Shown: positions 36,796 to 45,401 of the stretch, one piece after another | Layout of the letters: each line of letters begins with the position of its first letter | Position numbering within the stretch: position 1 is the first letter of the stretch | Assembly (NCBI GenBank): GCA_016717345.1 | Contig: JADKFR010000009.1 | Coordinates: forward strand, 62,001-126,000 | Reading direction: 5' to 3' | Source: Propionibacteriaceae bacterium | GTDB taxonomy: Bacteria > Actinomycetota > Actinomycetes > Propionibacteriales > Propionibacteriaceae | DNA: 64,000 nucleotides | Made by a program: the position numbers and the translations under genes | The notes under the pieces: model-generated | The model's database searches: none | The model's input: the letters and a program-made list of their open reading frames with translations, nothing else | What the model was told of the DNA's origin: nothing

Positions 36796-37830
36796 ATGAG
36801 CAGCGCCAGCCTCGTCCTCGTCACGAACCCCGGTGAATCCGCCATCGCCACGTATCGCCTTGAGGGCGACATCCTCGAACCCCTGGCGGTCACCAGCGGG
36901 TTGCCCGGCATCGGTACCTTCGCTGTCGACGAGCGCCGCGACCTGGTGTACGCCGGCGTCAAGGGCGACCCGGCCGGCGTCCAGACCCTCGCGCTCGACC
37001 GGGTAGCGGGCACCCTCACCTCACAGAGCCGGATCGACGTGCAGGCATCCATGGGCTACCTCGCCCTCGCGGCGGGGGGACGCCTGCTTCTGGGCGCCTC
37101 CTACGGAGGTGGTTACGGGTGCGTCTGGCCAGTCGATGAGTCCGGACACCTCGGCGAACCGGTAGCCCGGGTCGAGTTCCCCAACCTGCACGCCGTCGTG
37201 GCGACCGACGAGCACGCCTACTTCGTCTCCCTCGGCGCCGACCTCGTCGCGCAATACGCTCTGGCGTCCGACGGCACGCTCACTCCGCTCGACCCGCCCA
37301 CCGTCGCCGTGGCAGCGGGCTCGGGACCGCGCCACCTGGTCCTGTCCCCCGACGGCACGAACGTCTACGTCCTCACTGAGTTCTCCGGCGAGGCGATCCG
37401 CCTTGCCCGCGACCCGGCCTCAGGCGTCCTCACCCGCGCGGAATCCGTCCCGGGCCACGACACCACGCGAGGACTCGGCCACAGCATCTTCGGCGCCGAC
37501 CCGCTCGAGCACCACTACATCTGGGGTGCCGACCTGCACCTCACCCCGGACGGTCGACGGCTGCTGTGCTCCGAGCGGACGGAATCCACTCTCACCACTA
37601 TCGAGGTCGCCCCGGACGGTCGCCTCCTCGACCCGATGGCCGTCACTGGCACCGAGCGGCAACCGCGAGGCTTCGCCCTTTCCCCCGACGGACGCCTCGT
37701 CCTCGCCGTTGGTGAGAGGTCGGACCACCTCGCCCTCTCCCGCCTCGAGGACGATGGGACGCTCACGCCAGTGAGCCGCACCCCCACCGGCACCGGCGCG
37801 AACTGGGTACGGGCGATCCCGCTGGCCTGA
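36796..37830 (+). CDS. Lactonase family protein (6-phosphogluconolactonase-like beta-propeller)
   Basis: A 344-residue protein of seven-bladed propeller type with repeats such as VTNPGESAIATYRLEG, GPRHLVLSPDGTNVYVL and RQPRGFALSPDGRLVLAVGE. It belongs to the YbhE/Pgl lactonase family, which hydrolyses 6-phosphogluconolactone or related lactones; the exact substrate here is not certain. Cytosolic, no signal peptide. The start has a leaderless-type -10 box. Confidence 0.85.
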   Translation: MSSASLVLVTNPGESAIATYRLEGDILEPLAVTSGLPGIGTFAVDERRDLVYAGVKGDPAGVQTLALDRVAGTLTSQSRIDVQASMGYLALAAGGRLLLGASYGGGYGCVWPVDESGHLGEPVARVEFPNLHAVVATDEHAYFVSLGADLVAQYALASDGTLTPLDPPTVAVAAGSGPRHLVLSPDGTNVYVLTEFSGEAIRLARDPASGVLTRAESVPGHDTTRGLGHSIFGADPLEHHYIWGADLHLTPDGRRLLCSERTESTLTTIEVAPDGRLLDPMAVTGTERQPRGFALSPDGRLVLAVGERSDHLALSRLEDDGTLTPVSRTPTGTGANWVRAIPLA

Positions 37831-37903
37831 CCTTGCAGCGGTCTTCGGGCGCGGGCTGTCGGGAAGGCGGCCACCAAGTCTGCAGCTGGTGTTTGATGGG
37901 CAG

Positions 37904-38770
37904 GTGATCGGATCACGGGAGAGCCGGACTGCCCAGGGAGCCGCCTTCTGTCGGCTCGTGGAGCAGCAGCAGCCATCCGAACTACGGCAGTTCGACGATC
38001 CCGTGGTGGGACGGCTGCTGGACCCGCTCATGGCCGCCATGGCGGCCGCCGTCCCGCTGCAGGATCAGGTGCTGGGGTCGCTGGCCCCAGGGACGTATGG
38101 CGGTCTCGTCATGCGAACCCGCTACATCGATGACGTGGTCACCGCCTGGGCCGAGACGGGAGTCACCCAGCTTGTCGTTCTGGGCGCCGGCCTGGATACC
38201 CGCGCCTACCGGCTGGCGTCGCTGGAGAAGGTGATCGTCTTCGAGGTGGACCTTCCCGGTCGTCAACGGCACAAGCAGGTCGCGCTCCGCGCCGTCCGAC
38301 GACGGGCCGCTGAGGTCCGCTTCGTCTCGGTCGACCTCAACACCGAACCGCTCGAGCAGGCATTGGGCGCGGCCGGGTTCGACCACGGGTCTCCGGCACT
38401 GTTCGTCTGGGAAGGCGTGACGCAGTACCTCACTGAAACAGGCGTGCGCTCAACCTTGACGTTCGTGGCCGGGTGTGAGCCGGGAACCGCGTTGGTCTTC
38501 AGTTACATCCTGCGAAGTTCGCTGGGCCGGCACGGCTATCAGGGGTGGTCGCCCGACGTGAAGCAGCAGCTCGGCTCGACCGAGCCGTGGCTGTTCGGCT
38601 TCGATCCCAGCACCCTGGCCGACGTCCTCGACGTCGTCGGTCTCAGACTCCTCGACGACGTGGGCGATCTCGAATACCAGGAGCGATACCTTCAGCCGAT
38701 CCACCGGCAACTCCTGGTCAACTCCAGCGAACGGGTAGCCCTCGCGGTCGTGCCCCGGGCTACCTCCTGA
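37904..38770 (+). CDS. Class I SAM-dependent methyltransferase (leucine carboxyl methyltransferase-like)
   Basis: About 288 residues with the putative-methyltransferase (TIGR00027/LCM) signature VVLGAGLDTRAYRL, followed by VFEVDLPGRQRHKQVAL and the catalytic-region FVWEGVTQYLTE. The substrate is unknown; in mycobacteria relatives modify metabolites. GTG 37904 is preferred on family alignment; GTG 37889 is an alternative. Confidence 0.82.
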   Translation: MIGSRESRTAQGAAFCRLVEQQQPSELRQFDDPVVGRLLDPLMAAMAAAVPLQDQVLGSLAPGTYGGLVMRTRYIDDVVTAWAETGVTQLVVLGAGLDTRAYRLASLEKVIVFEVDLPGRQRHKQVALRAVRRRAAEVRFVSVDLNTEPLEQALGAAGFDHGSPALFVWEGVTQYLTETGVRSTLTFVAGCEPGTALVFSYILRSSLGRHGYQGWSPDVKQQLGSTEPWLFGFDPSTLADVLDVVGLRLLDDVGDLEYQERYLQPIHRQLLVNSSERVALAVVPRATS

Positions 38771-38809
38771 GTCCGGCCCCGGGACCCCCAGACCCGACAA
38801 CGGCAGGAA

Positions 38810-39271
38810 CTAGTCCTCGATGACGTCGAGACCCTGCTCGCGAAGTTGCGCGAGGTGGTCCAGCATGCCTTTCAGCGTCTGGGGGTCGTGGCCCAGCCAG
38901 CTTTCCAGTTCGGCCACCACGCGCAGTGGATGCCGAGTCCGGTAGGACTGCGTGGGGTTGCCGGGGAATCGCTTGTCGGTCACGTTGGGGTCGTCCTCGA
39001 ACGGGCCCAGCGGTTCGACGACGTAGATGTGCCCGCGCTCCGGGCTTCCCACCAGCGCAGTGGCCAACTCCGCCCCCCAGGCGGCCGTCTCCACGAGCGC
39101 CGTGAAGTAGATGTGGTTGGACACGCGGCCCTCCTGGAAGTTGGAGCCGTAGCCGGGAACAAGTTCGGCGCCCACCTCCAGCGCGGACCTCGTCCCGTGG
39201 TAGAACGGGCCCTCGAGGTGGAAGCAACTCTCGTAGGTGACCGGTGTGTGGGTGCTGGACTGCTCGACCAC
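38810..39271 (-). CDS. arr: Rifampin ADP-ribosyltransferase Arr
   Basis: A 153-residue protein with the Arr features FYHGTRSALEVGAELVPGYG, NHIYFTALVETAAWGAELA, HIYVVEPLGPFEDDPNVTDK and a final MLDHLAQLREQGLDVIED. Arr moves ADP-ribose from NAD+ onto the C23 hydroxyl of rifamycins and inactivates them. Full length for the family. GTG start at 39271. A chromosomal actinobacterial copy rather than an integron cassette, since no attC or integrase is near. Confidence 0.9.
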   Translation of the reverse strand: MVEQSSTHTPVTYESCFHLEGPFYHGTRSALEVGAELVPGYGSNFQEGRVSNHIYFTALVETAAWGAELATALVGSPERGHIYVVEPLGPFEDDPNVTDKRFPGNPTQSYRTRHPLRVVAELESWLGHDPQTLKGMLDHLAQLREQGLDVIED

Positions 39272-39481
39272 GGGTATCGCTGCTCCTTCGTCGCGGACGC
39301 CGAGGCTCCCGCTTCCCGTTGAGTCGCGGAGCCGCCCGATTGTGGCAACCCATCATGCCCCGGGATCGCGGAGTGGGGGCCAGGATGGCCAGGGGGGCTT
39401 CCCCCACGAACGGTTGTCTGCGACATTGATGGCCCGGCGAGCCGCGGACTCGTGGTCGCCGCTTACGACAGGAGCCATCGA

Positions 39482-41101
39482 ATGCCCCCACCCCGAACCC
39501 GCGCAGTGACAGCGCTGAGCGCCGCAGCCCTGATGGCTATCGTCGGGCTCGGCGTTTCGGCCTGCACGACGAGCCCGGCCGCGACGGGTTTGGCGTCGAA
39601 AGCGGCCTGGTCGCCCACCGCGGGAGGCAGCGGCAACCCGGGAAGCGACGCCGTGTCATCGATCACCAAGGAACGCGTCGCGGCTGCGGTGTCGGCCTTG
39701 CCCGCGTACGTCAAGACCGTGATGGACGCCAGCGGAGTCCCCGGTCTGTCGGTCGCTGTGGTGTATCAGGACGAAACCGTGTTCGCCGAGGGCTACGGCG
39801 TCCGCAGCCTGACAACCGGCGAACCCGTTGATCGGGACACCGTCTTCCAGTTGGCCTCGGTGTCGAAGTCGGTCGGTGCCACCGTCATCGCCCGTGAGGT
39901 CGGCAAGGGCACGGTGGCGTGGGACACCCCTGTGGTCACGAACCTGCCGGGCTTCGCCCTTGCCGACCCGTGGGTCACTCAGCACGTCACCATCGCCGAT
40001 CTCTACACCCACCGCTCCGGTCTCTACGAGCACGCCGGGGACGAACTCGAGGACCTTGGCTACGACCGCGCCGACGTGCTCAAGCGGTTGCGTCTCACCC
40101 CGCTGGGCGCGTTCCGCGCCGAAGAGAACTACACCAACTTCGGCCTGACCGCCGCCGCCGAGTCGGTCGCCAAGGCCGCCGGGCTCGACTGGGCCGCACT
40201 CTCGCAGCGCAACCTGTACCAGCCGCTTGGCATGGACTCCACCAGTTCGCGCTTCGACGACTTCACGGCCAGCAAGAACCACGCGGTCGGCCATGTGCCG
40301 CTGAACGGCACCTGGCAGGTCACGTCGCTGCAGCGCCAACCCGACGCGCAATCCCCCGCCGGCGGCGTCAGTTCGAGCGCCAAGGACATGGCGGCGTGGC
40401 TGAAGCTCGTCCTCGCCGGCGGCAGCTTCGGCGGCGAACGGATCGTCGCCGAGGACGCGCTCACCCCGGCGATCACCGCGCAGTTCGTCAGCAAGCCGGC
40501 CCACAGCGCCGACGGACGCGCCGGCCTCACCGGCTACGGGTTCAACGTCGGCACCACACCGGGTGGGCTGCCCTCCATCAGCCACTCCGGCGCCTTCGCG
40601 CTCGGCACGGGAACGACCTTCACCATGCTGCCCGGACAGGGTCTGGGCATCGTCGTGCTCACCAACGGGTCCCCGGTCGGCGCCGCGGAGGCGATCGCGG
40701 CCCAGTTCATCGACCTCGCCCAGTTCGGCGAGCCGCGCCAGGAGTGGTGGAAGCTCGCCAACGCGATGCTGGCACCGCTGATGGCTCCCGTGGGCGAACT
40801 CGCCGGCAAGCCCGCACCCAACGACCCGACCCCGGCCGAACCACTCGCGGCCTACGCGGGCGTCTACGACAACAAGTACTTCGGCGCCGCGAAGGTCACC
40901 GTCGCCGGCGATCACCTGGAATTGACGGTCGGTCCAGGTGCCGTCGTGTGGCCCCTCAGCCACTGGGACGGTGGCGTCTTCACCTATCGGCCCTACCACG
41001 AGAACGCCCCACCAGGCAGTATCGGCAAGGCGACCTTCCAAGGCACCTCGCTCGTCCTGGAGCTGCTCGACACCCACGGCCTGGGCACGTTCACCCGCTG
41101 A
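39482..41101 (+). CDS. Lipoprotein serine hydrolase, class C beta-lactamase fold
   Basis: About 539 residues. The signal peptide ends in a lipobox (VGLGVSAC), so it is a cell-surface lipoprotein. The hydrolase domain has the SxxK motif in LASVSKSVG, YxN in ENYTNFG and HSG in SISHSGAFALG. A C-terminal DUF3471-type beta-barrel follows (~440-535, AYAGVYDNKYFG). Such proteins are D-amino peptidases, esterases or PBP4-like enzymes; beta-lactam hydrolysis is not implied. ATG 39482 gives a normal signal peptide; a start at 39452 would add ten unneeded residues. Confidence 0.85.
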   Translation: MPPPRTRAVTALSAAALMAIVGLGVSACTTSPAATGLASKAAWSPTAGGSGNPGSDAVSSITKERVAAAVSALPAYVKTVMDASGVPGLSVAVVYQDETVFAEGYGVRSLTTGEPVDRDTVFQLASVSKSVGATVIAREVGKGTVAWDTPVVTNLPGFALADPWVTQHVTIADLYTHRSGLYEHAGDELEDLGYDRADVLKRLRLTPLGAFRAEENYTNFGLTAAAESVAKAAGLDWAALSQRNLYQPLGMDSTSSRFDDFTASKNHAVGHVPLNGTWQVTSLQRQPDAQSPAGGVSSSAKDMAAWLKLVLAGGSFGGERIVAEDALTPAITAQFVSKPAHSADGRAGLTGYGFNVGTTPGGLPSISHSGAFALGTGTTFTMLPGQGLGIVVLTNGSPVGAAEAIAAQFIDLAQFGEPRQEWWKLANAMLAPLMAPVGELAGKPAPNDPTPAEPLAAYAGVYDNKYFGAAKVTVAGDHLELTVGPGAVVWPLSHWDGGVFTYRPYHENAPPGSIGKATFQGTSLVLELLDTHGLGTFTR

Positions 41102-41145
41102 GCCGCACTTGCTTGCTCTGAGGCGGCCTGCGGCACGGCGTCCGG

Positions 41146-42525
41146 TCAGGCCGGGGTGATGTTCTGGTTGTGCGAGAAGAAGTTGTCCGGGTCCCAGACC
41201 CGCTTGAGGGCCTGGAGGCGCAAGTACTTCTCCGGTCCGAACGCCGACTGGACGCGGGCAACTCCCTCGTCCCCGATGAAGTTCAGGTACGTGCGTCCCG
41301 TCTTCCAGGGATTCATGGCGGCCGAGATCGCCCTGGTGTACGCGATGTTCTGCTCGGAGTCGGCCGGGTCGGGCCACATGGACAAGAAGTGGGTGTTCCA
41401 CGGCGACTGGCGGAGCCCGAAGGCGGTTGCGTCCTCAGGTACCCGGGAGAGCGCCCCACCGCCGGGAATCAGCAGCATCTGGCTCAACGGAGAAACCGGA
41501 TGCGTCCCGTGCTGGACCAGCACGTCAACCGCCTCGTCAGGTAGATCGAAGAGGAAGTCCGCGCTCCAGTAGTTCTGCATCCCGTGCGGATTCCCGGCCT
41601 CGATCAGCCGCTGGACGGCGACGTACGGCATGGGGGCGACCAGGTCCACCGGCGGTGGGCCGAACTCGCGCAAGGGACTCAGCACCTCCATCCCGGCCTC
41701 GGGCGGCCCGGCGTCGGTGATGATCACACCGACCACCGGATGGCCGCGTACCGGTTCCGGGACGAAGTCGGCAGGCGGCGCGGTGATGAACGCGACGCCA
41801 CCGCCCACCTCGTCGGGAGCGGTGCGCATGAAGTCGCGATAGTGGCGGACGACACCGCCGGCCATCTCAGGCGGGTAGAGCAGCATCCCGGCCAGCATCG
41901 GGTTCGCCAACGGGTGCACCCGGAGCTTGAAGGCGGTGACCACCCCGAAGTTGCCGCCGCCGCCACGGATCCCCCAGAAGAGTTCGGGGTTCTCCGTCTC
42001 GGACGCGACCACGTGGCGTCCGTCGGCGGTGACGACGTCCGCCGCGAGCAGGTTGTCACAGGTGAAGCCGAACTTGCGTTCCAGCCAGCCGCTGCCGCTG
42101 CCCAGCGCGAGGCCGCCGATCCCGGTGCCCGGGACCCGCCCACCGGTCACCGCCAAGTTGTACGGCGCCGTCGCCGCGTCGAATTCACCCCAGGTGACCC
42201 CGCCCTCGGCGCGGACCGTCCGGGCGTCCGGATCGACGTGGATGCCCTTCAGCCCGCGCAGGTCACACACGATGCCGTCCTCGACCACCGCGGCTCCCGT
42301 GACCGAGTGGCCACCCCCGTAAACCGACATCGGGACACGTTCGGACCGGGCAAAGTTGATCACCGCCGCGACGTCAGCAGCGCTGGCGCAGCGCGCGATC
42401 AGCCGCGGACGCCGGTCGATCATCGCGTTGAACAGACCGCGGGCCTCGTCGTAGCCCTCGTCGCCCGGGCCGATCAGTTGCCCGGAGAAGCCGGAGATGT
42501 CTCGTCCAGCCAGCATGCTTGTCAC
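41146..42525 (-). CDS. FAD-binding oxidoreductase, berberine-bridge-enzyme type
   Basis: About 459 residues with the PCMH-type FAD domain (MSVYGGGHSVTGAAVVEDGI, histidine likely flavin-linked), GTGIGGLALGSGSGWLERKF and the BBE C-terminal signature RTYLNFIGDEG with final RVWDPDNFFSHNQNI. It oxidises sugars or alcohols with O2. No secretion signal. GTG 42525 has a GAGGGGG site six bases upstream; the ATG at 42516 is another option. Confidence 0.87.
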   Translation of the reverse strand: MTSMLAGRDISGFSGQLIGPGDEGYDEARGLFNAMIDRRPRLIARCASAADVAAVINFARSERVPMSVYGGGHSVTGAAVVEDGIVCDLRGLKGIHVDPDARTVRAEGGVTWGEFDAATAPYNLAVTGGRVPGTGIGGLALGSGSGWLERKFGFTCDNLLAADVVTADGRHVVASETENPELFWGIRGGGGNFGVVTAFKLRVHPLANPMLAGMLLYPPEMAGGVVRHYRDFMRTAPDEVGGGVAFITAPPADFVPEPVRGHPVVGVIITDAGPPEAGMEVLSPLREFGPPPVDLVAPMPYVAVQRLIEAGNPHGMQNYWSADFLFDLPDEAVDVLVQHGTHPVSPLSQMLLIPGGGALSRVPEDATAFGLRQSPWNTHFLSMWPDPADSEQNIAYTRAISAAMNPWKTGRTYLNFIGDEGVARVQSAFGPEKYLRLQALKRVWDPDNFFSHNQNITPA

Positions 42526-42724
42526 CGCATACCCCCTCAGGGAGGGATGGACGAGATGCGGCCTCGGCCACCCCGACACTCAAGCCGGAAGGCCGGATGG
42601 CCATCGGCGAGGGTGACGCTACGCCTTCGCCCGCCTTCAGGGCAGCTACAAGAATTGCCCAGCGGGGGCGATCGCCACCTGCACGCGCGCCTCCACCACT
42701 CACGCCCCACTCCGATGGGGTCGG

Positions 42725-42730
42725 TACCCT
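42725..42730 (+). promoter_or_regulatory. -10 element of a leaderless promoter (P450)
   Basis: TACCCT ends six bases before the P450 ATG at 42737, matching the TANNNT pattern of leaderless actinobacterial genes. No ribosome site is seen before that ATG. Confidence 0.5.
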
Positions 42731-42736
42731 CGCTGC

Positions 42737-43708
42737 ATGAGCGTCGACGCCACTGACCGCCGCGTGTCCCACCGTCCAGGCGAGGCGTCCCAGCCCGCAG
42801 CAGAGCGTCGCGGTGAGGTGTGGCACCTGCGCTCGACCGAGGCCGTGCGCCAGCTGCTGCGGGCCAAGGACGCCACAACTCAGGCCGGCTTCAGCGCCGA
42901 GTTGATGCCTCCCGGCGTCGGGGAGCGGCCGATCCTGTTCCTGGATGGTGAGGAACACCGCAAACAGCGCACCAAGGTCGCGCGATTCTTCGCACCGAGG
43001 ACGGTGACAAACCGCTACCGCCAGCTGATGGAGACCCGGGCGGACGCCCTCGTCCGCGAAGCGTGCACGGCCACCACCTTCCGGCTGGACCAGCTCAGCC
43101 TGCGCTACTCCACCGAGGTCGCGGCGCAGGTGATCGGCCTGACCAACTCCAACGTCGACAACGTCGCCGGCATGGCCACCACTCGCGAGTTCATCTCCAT
43201 GGCTGTGCTGCATCTGCTCGCCGACGCCACCCTGCGGGCGCGGTACCTCGAGGCCCAGGAGCCGGAGCGCTACGGCATCCTCCACGAGATCCTGCGGTTG
43301 GAGCCGATCATCGGTCACCTCTACCGCCGCGCCGCACGCGATCTCGACCTCACCGTCAACGGCGAGATCCTGCACATCCGCCAGGGGGAGCTGATCGACC
43401 TGTATGTGCGCCAGGCCAACAGCGACGCCACCACTGTGGGCGAGTGCCCACTCGACCTGCGCCCTGGACGTCCACTACCGCCAGGCATCGGCCCGGAGGT
43501 GATGAGCTTCGGCGACGGGCACCACAAGTGCCCGGGCAACTCCCTGGCGATTCAGGAGACCGACATCCTGCTCACCCGGCTGCTCCGCCACGACCTCATC
43601 GTCGCGCACCCGCCGGTGATCGACTGGGACGAGCTGATCGCCGGCTACTCGCTGCGGGAGTTCGTCCTCACCGTGCCCAAACCGCTGCCCGTGGCTCCGC
43701 GGGGGTGA
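42737..43708 (+). CDS. Cytochrome P450 with an internal block missing
   Basis: A 323-residue P450; bacterial members are usually near 400. The N-terminal part (LFLDGEEHRKQRTKVARFF, C-helix) is followed by AAQVIGLTNSNVDN and then directly by AGMATTREFISMAVLHLLAD, the I-helix. Roughly 80 residues covering the F-G helices and loop, which cap the substrate pocket, are absent without a frame break. The ExxR motif (EILRLEP), and the heme-binding FGDGHHKCPGNSLA are present. It may be an inactive deletion form or a short P450. Confidence 0.8.
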   Translation: MSVDATDRRVSHRPGEASQPAAERRGEVWHLRSTEAVRQLLRAKDATTQAGFSAELMPPGVGERPILFLDGEEHRKQRTKVARFFAPRTVTNRYRQLMETRADALVREACTATTFRLDQLSLRYSTEVAAQVIGLTNSNVDNVAGMATTREFISMAVLHLLADATLRARYLEAQEPERYGILHEILRLEPIIGHLYRRAARDLDLTVNGEILHIRQGELIDLYVRQANSDATTVGECPLDLRPGRPLPPGIGPEVMSFGDGHHKCPGNSLAIQETDILLTRLLRHDLIVAHPPVIDWDELIAGYSLREFVLTVPKPLPVAPRG

Positions 43709-43768
43709 CCAAGCCGTGCTCCACCATTCGTCGGCGGGCCGCCCTGAAGTGAGCGTCCGAGGGAGCGT

Positions 43769-43774
43769 TATGCT
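43769..43774 (+). promoter_or_regulatory. -10 element of a leaderless promoter (cation transporter)
   Basis: TATGCT, a close match to TATAAT-type -10 boxes, ends six bases before ATG 43781. The distance fits a transcript starting at the ATG. Confidence 0.55.
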
Positions 43775-43780
43775 CGCCCG

Positions 43781-44425
43781 ATGAGCGTCCCTTCGGGCCT
43801 CACCGAGGTTGAGGCCGGGCTGACCCGTCGAGGGCTGCGGCTGGCGTGGTTCACGATCGGCTACAACGTGGTCGAGGGCGTGGTCGCGGTGACCGCCGGC
43901 GCGCTGGCGGGCCTGGTGTCGCTGGTCGGCTTCGGGATCGATTCGGGGATCGAGTCCCTATCGGCGGTACTGGTGGCGATGCGCCTGTCGGCCCGGCTCC
44001 GGCACGGAACGGTCGATGAGGCGAAGGAGCGCCGAGCGTTGCGGCTGGTCGCCATCACGTTCTTCCTGCTGGCGGGCTACGTCACCGTCGCCGGCGTCCG
44101 CGACCTGGTCGCAGGCGAGGTTCCGAACACCTCACCGGTGGGCGTCGGGGTACTCGTTGCCTCGCTGATCGTGATGCCCCTGCTGGCCGGTGCGAAACGT
44201 CGGGTGGGTGTCGCCTTGGGTGGCGATCCGCTGATCTTGGCGGACGCTGCCGAGACTCGGATCTGTGTCTGGTTGAGCGTGTCGACCCTCGCCGGGTTGT
44301 TGTTGTTCCAGCTCACCGGCGCCGCCTGGCTCGACGCGGTGGCCGGATTCGTGATCGCGGCCTTCGCGGTGCACGAGGGGATCGAAGCCTGGCATGGCGA
44401 ACTGGTCGACACCGACGACGACTGA
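43781..44425 (+). CDS. Small CDF-like cation transporter
   Basis: A 214-residue membrane protein with six helices, starting TRRGLRLAWFTIGYNVVEGV and with VGFGIDSGIESLSAVLVAM in the second helix. There DSGIE takes the place of the HxxxD seen in typical CDF exporters; in the fifth helix ADAAET replaces the second metal pair. Such short transporters, without the C-terminal cytoplasmic domain, are often next to ArsR regulators. It has a paralogue at 50507. The metal is unknown. Confidence 0.8.
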   Translation: MSVPSGLTEVEAGLTRRGLRLAWFTIGYNVVEGVVAVTAGALAGLVSLVGFGIDSGIESLSAVLVAMRLSARLRHGTVDEAKERRALRLVAITFFLLAGYVTVAGVRDLVAGEVPNTSPVGVGVLVASLIVMPLLAGAKRRVGVALGGDPLILADAAETRICVWLSVSTLAGLLLFQLTGAAWLDAVAGFVIAAFAVHEGIEAWHGELVDTDDD

Positions 44426-44471
44426 CGGTCGCAGGCGCTGCTGGTGGCCCGCTCGGCTCTCGACAAGCGCT

Positions 44472-45227
44472 CTACGTTCCGCCCTCCGCCGCGACCTGCG
44501 CCGCGGCTGTTTGGGCGGCCGTGTGGTCGAGGTAGACACCCTTGCGTGGGTGCACCTGCCCGTTGGCGTCCACGTGGAACACCAGCGGGTGGCCCGCCGG
44601 GATGTTGAGCCGCTCGGTCTCGTGGTCGCTGAGGCCGATCATGGCCGCGCACAAGGCGCGGAGCGTGTTGCCGTGGGAGACGACAAAGAGGCAGGACCCG
44701 CGGGTGAGGCGCTCCCGGAGTTCCTGCCACAGCGGGGTGACGCGTTCCACGACGTCGTGCAGGGATTCGCCCACGCCAGCATGCAGCGGGCCCACATCCC
44801 CCAGAGGCGCCGGGGATGACCACGTGGCGAGTTGCTCCGGCGAGGCTGCCGGCGGGCGGCCATGCATGGTTCGGCGCCAGGCGAAGAACGCTTCCTCGCC
44901 GTAGCGGGCCCGCGCCTCCTTCTTGGAGACTCCGGTCAGGCAGCCATAATCTCGTTCCGACAGCCGCCAGGTCGTCTGGGTCGGGACGCCCGCAAGGCGC
45001 AGGTCCTCGATCAGAAGGTCCGCGGTGCGGATGGCGCGGAGCATCGGTGAGCGGATGAGCAGGTCAGGGCGAAGGCCAGCCTCGCGAATCAGTTGGGCAG
45101 CCACCCCCACCTGCCGCTCCCCAGCTCGGGTGAGTTCAACGTCGAGCAGTCCGGTGAACGTGCTGCTCGCGTTGTAGACACTCTCCCCGTGTCGCAGCAG
45201 CAGGAGGGTGCCAGGGGTGTCGTCCAT
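44472..45227 (-). CDS. gpmA: 2,3-bisphosphoglycerate-dependent phosphoglycerate mutase
   Basis: A 251-residue histidine-phosphatase-fold protein. LLLLRHGESVYN holds the catalytic histidine near residue 13; RSPMLRAIRTAD, LSERDYGCLTGVSKKEARARYGEE (only the first part is diagnostic) and FVVSHGNTLRALC fit dPGM. It interconverts 3- and 2-phosphoglycerate in glycolysis. Some relatives are general phosphatases, so the role is likely but not certain. ATG at 45227. Confidence 0.8.
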   Translation of the reverse strand: MDDTPGTLLLLRHGESVYNASSTFTGLLDVELTRAGERQVGVAAQLIREAGLRPDLLIRSPMLRAIRTADLLIEDLRLAGVPTQTTWRLSERDYGCLTGVSKKEARARYGEEAFFAWRRTMHGRPPAASPEQLATWSSPAPLGDVGPLHAGVGESLHDVVERVTPLWQELRERLTRGSCLFVVSHGNTLRALCAAMIGLSDHETERLNIPAGHPLVFHVDANGQVHPRKGVYLDHTAAQTAAAQVAAEGGT

Positions 45228-45401
45228 CGCGTCTCCTCGTTGATCCTGTGGGGGATTCTAGGCAGGGCGAGAGACTGCCGGAAAGGGCGGCGGGTGTCCG
45301 ACCAATGCCCTGAGATCAGCGGCCTGACCACACAGCTGACGCATGCCCGTATCGAGGGGGTGCATCCGTGTGTGTCGGTGGCGTCTGTGAGACTGAGGTC
45401 C

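Noticed and set aside
39656..41401. 581-codon frame opposite the beta-lactamase-like lipoprotein
   Set aside because: Antisense shadow; the plus-strand gene has signal peptide and catalytic motifs.
45093..45401. N-terminal extension of the 424-residue protein
   Set aside because: It would overlap gpmA by 135 bp and its residues have no coding character; ATG 45402 is the better start.
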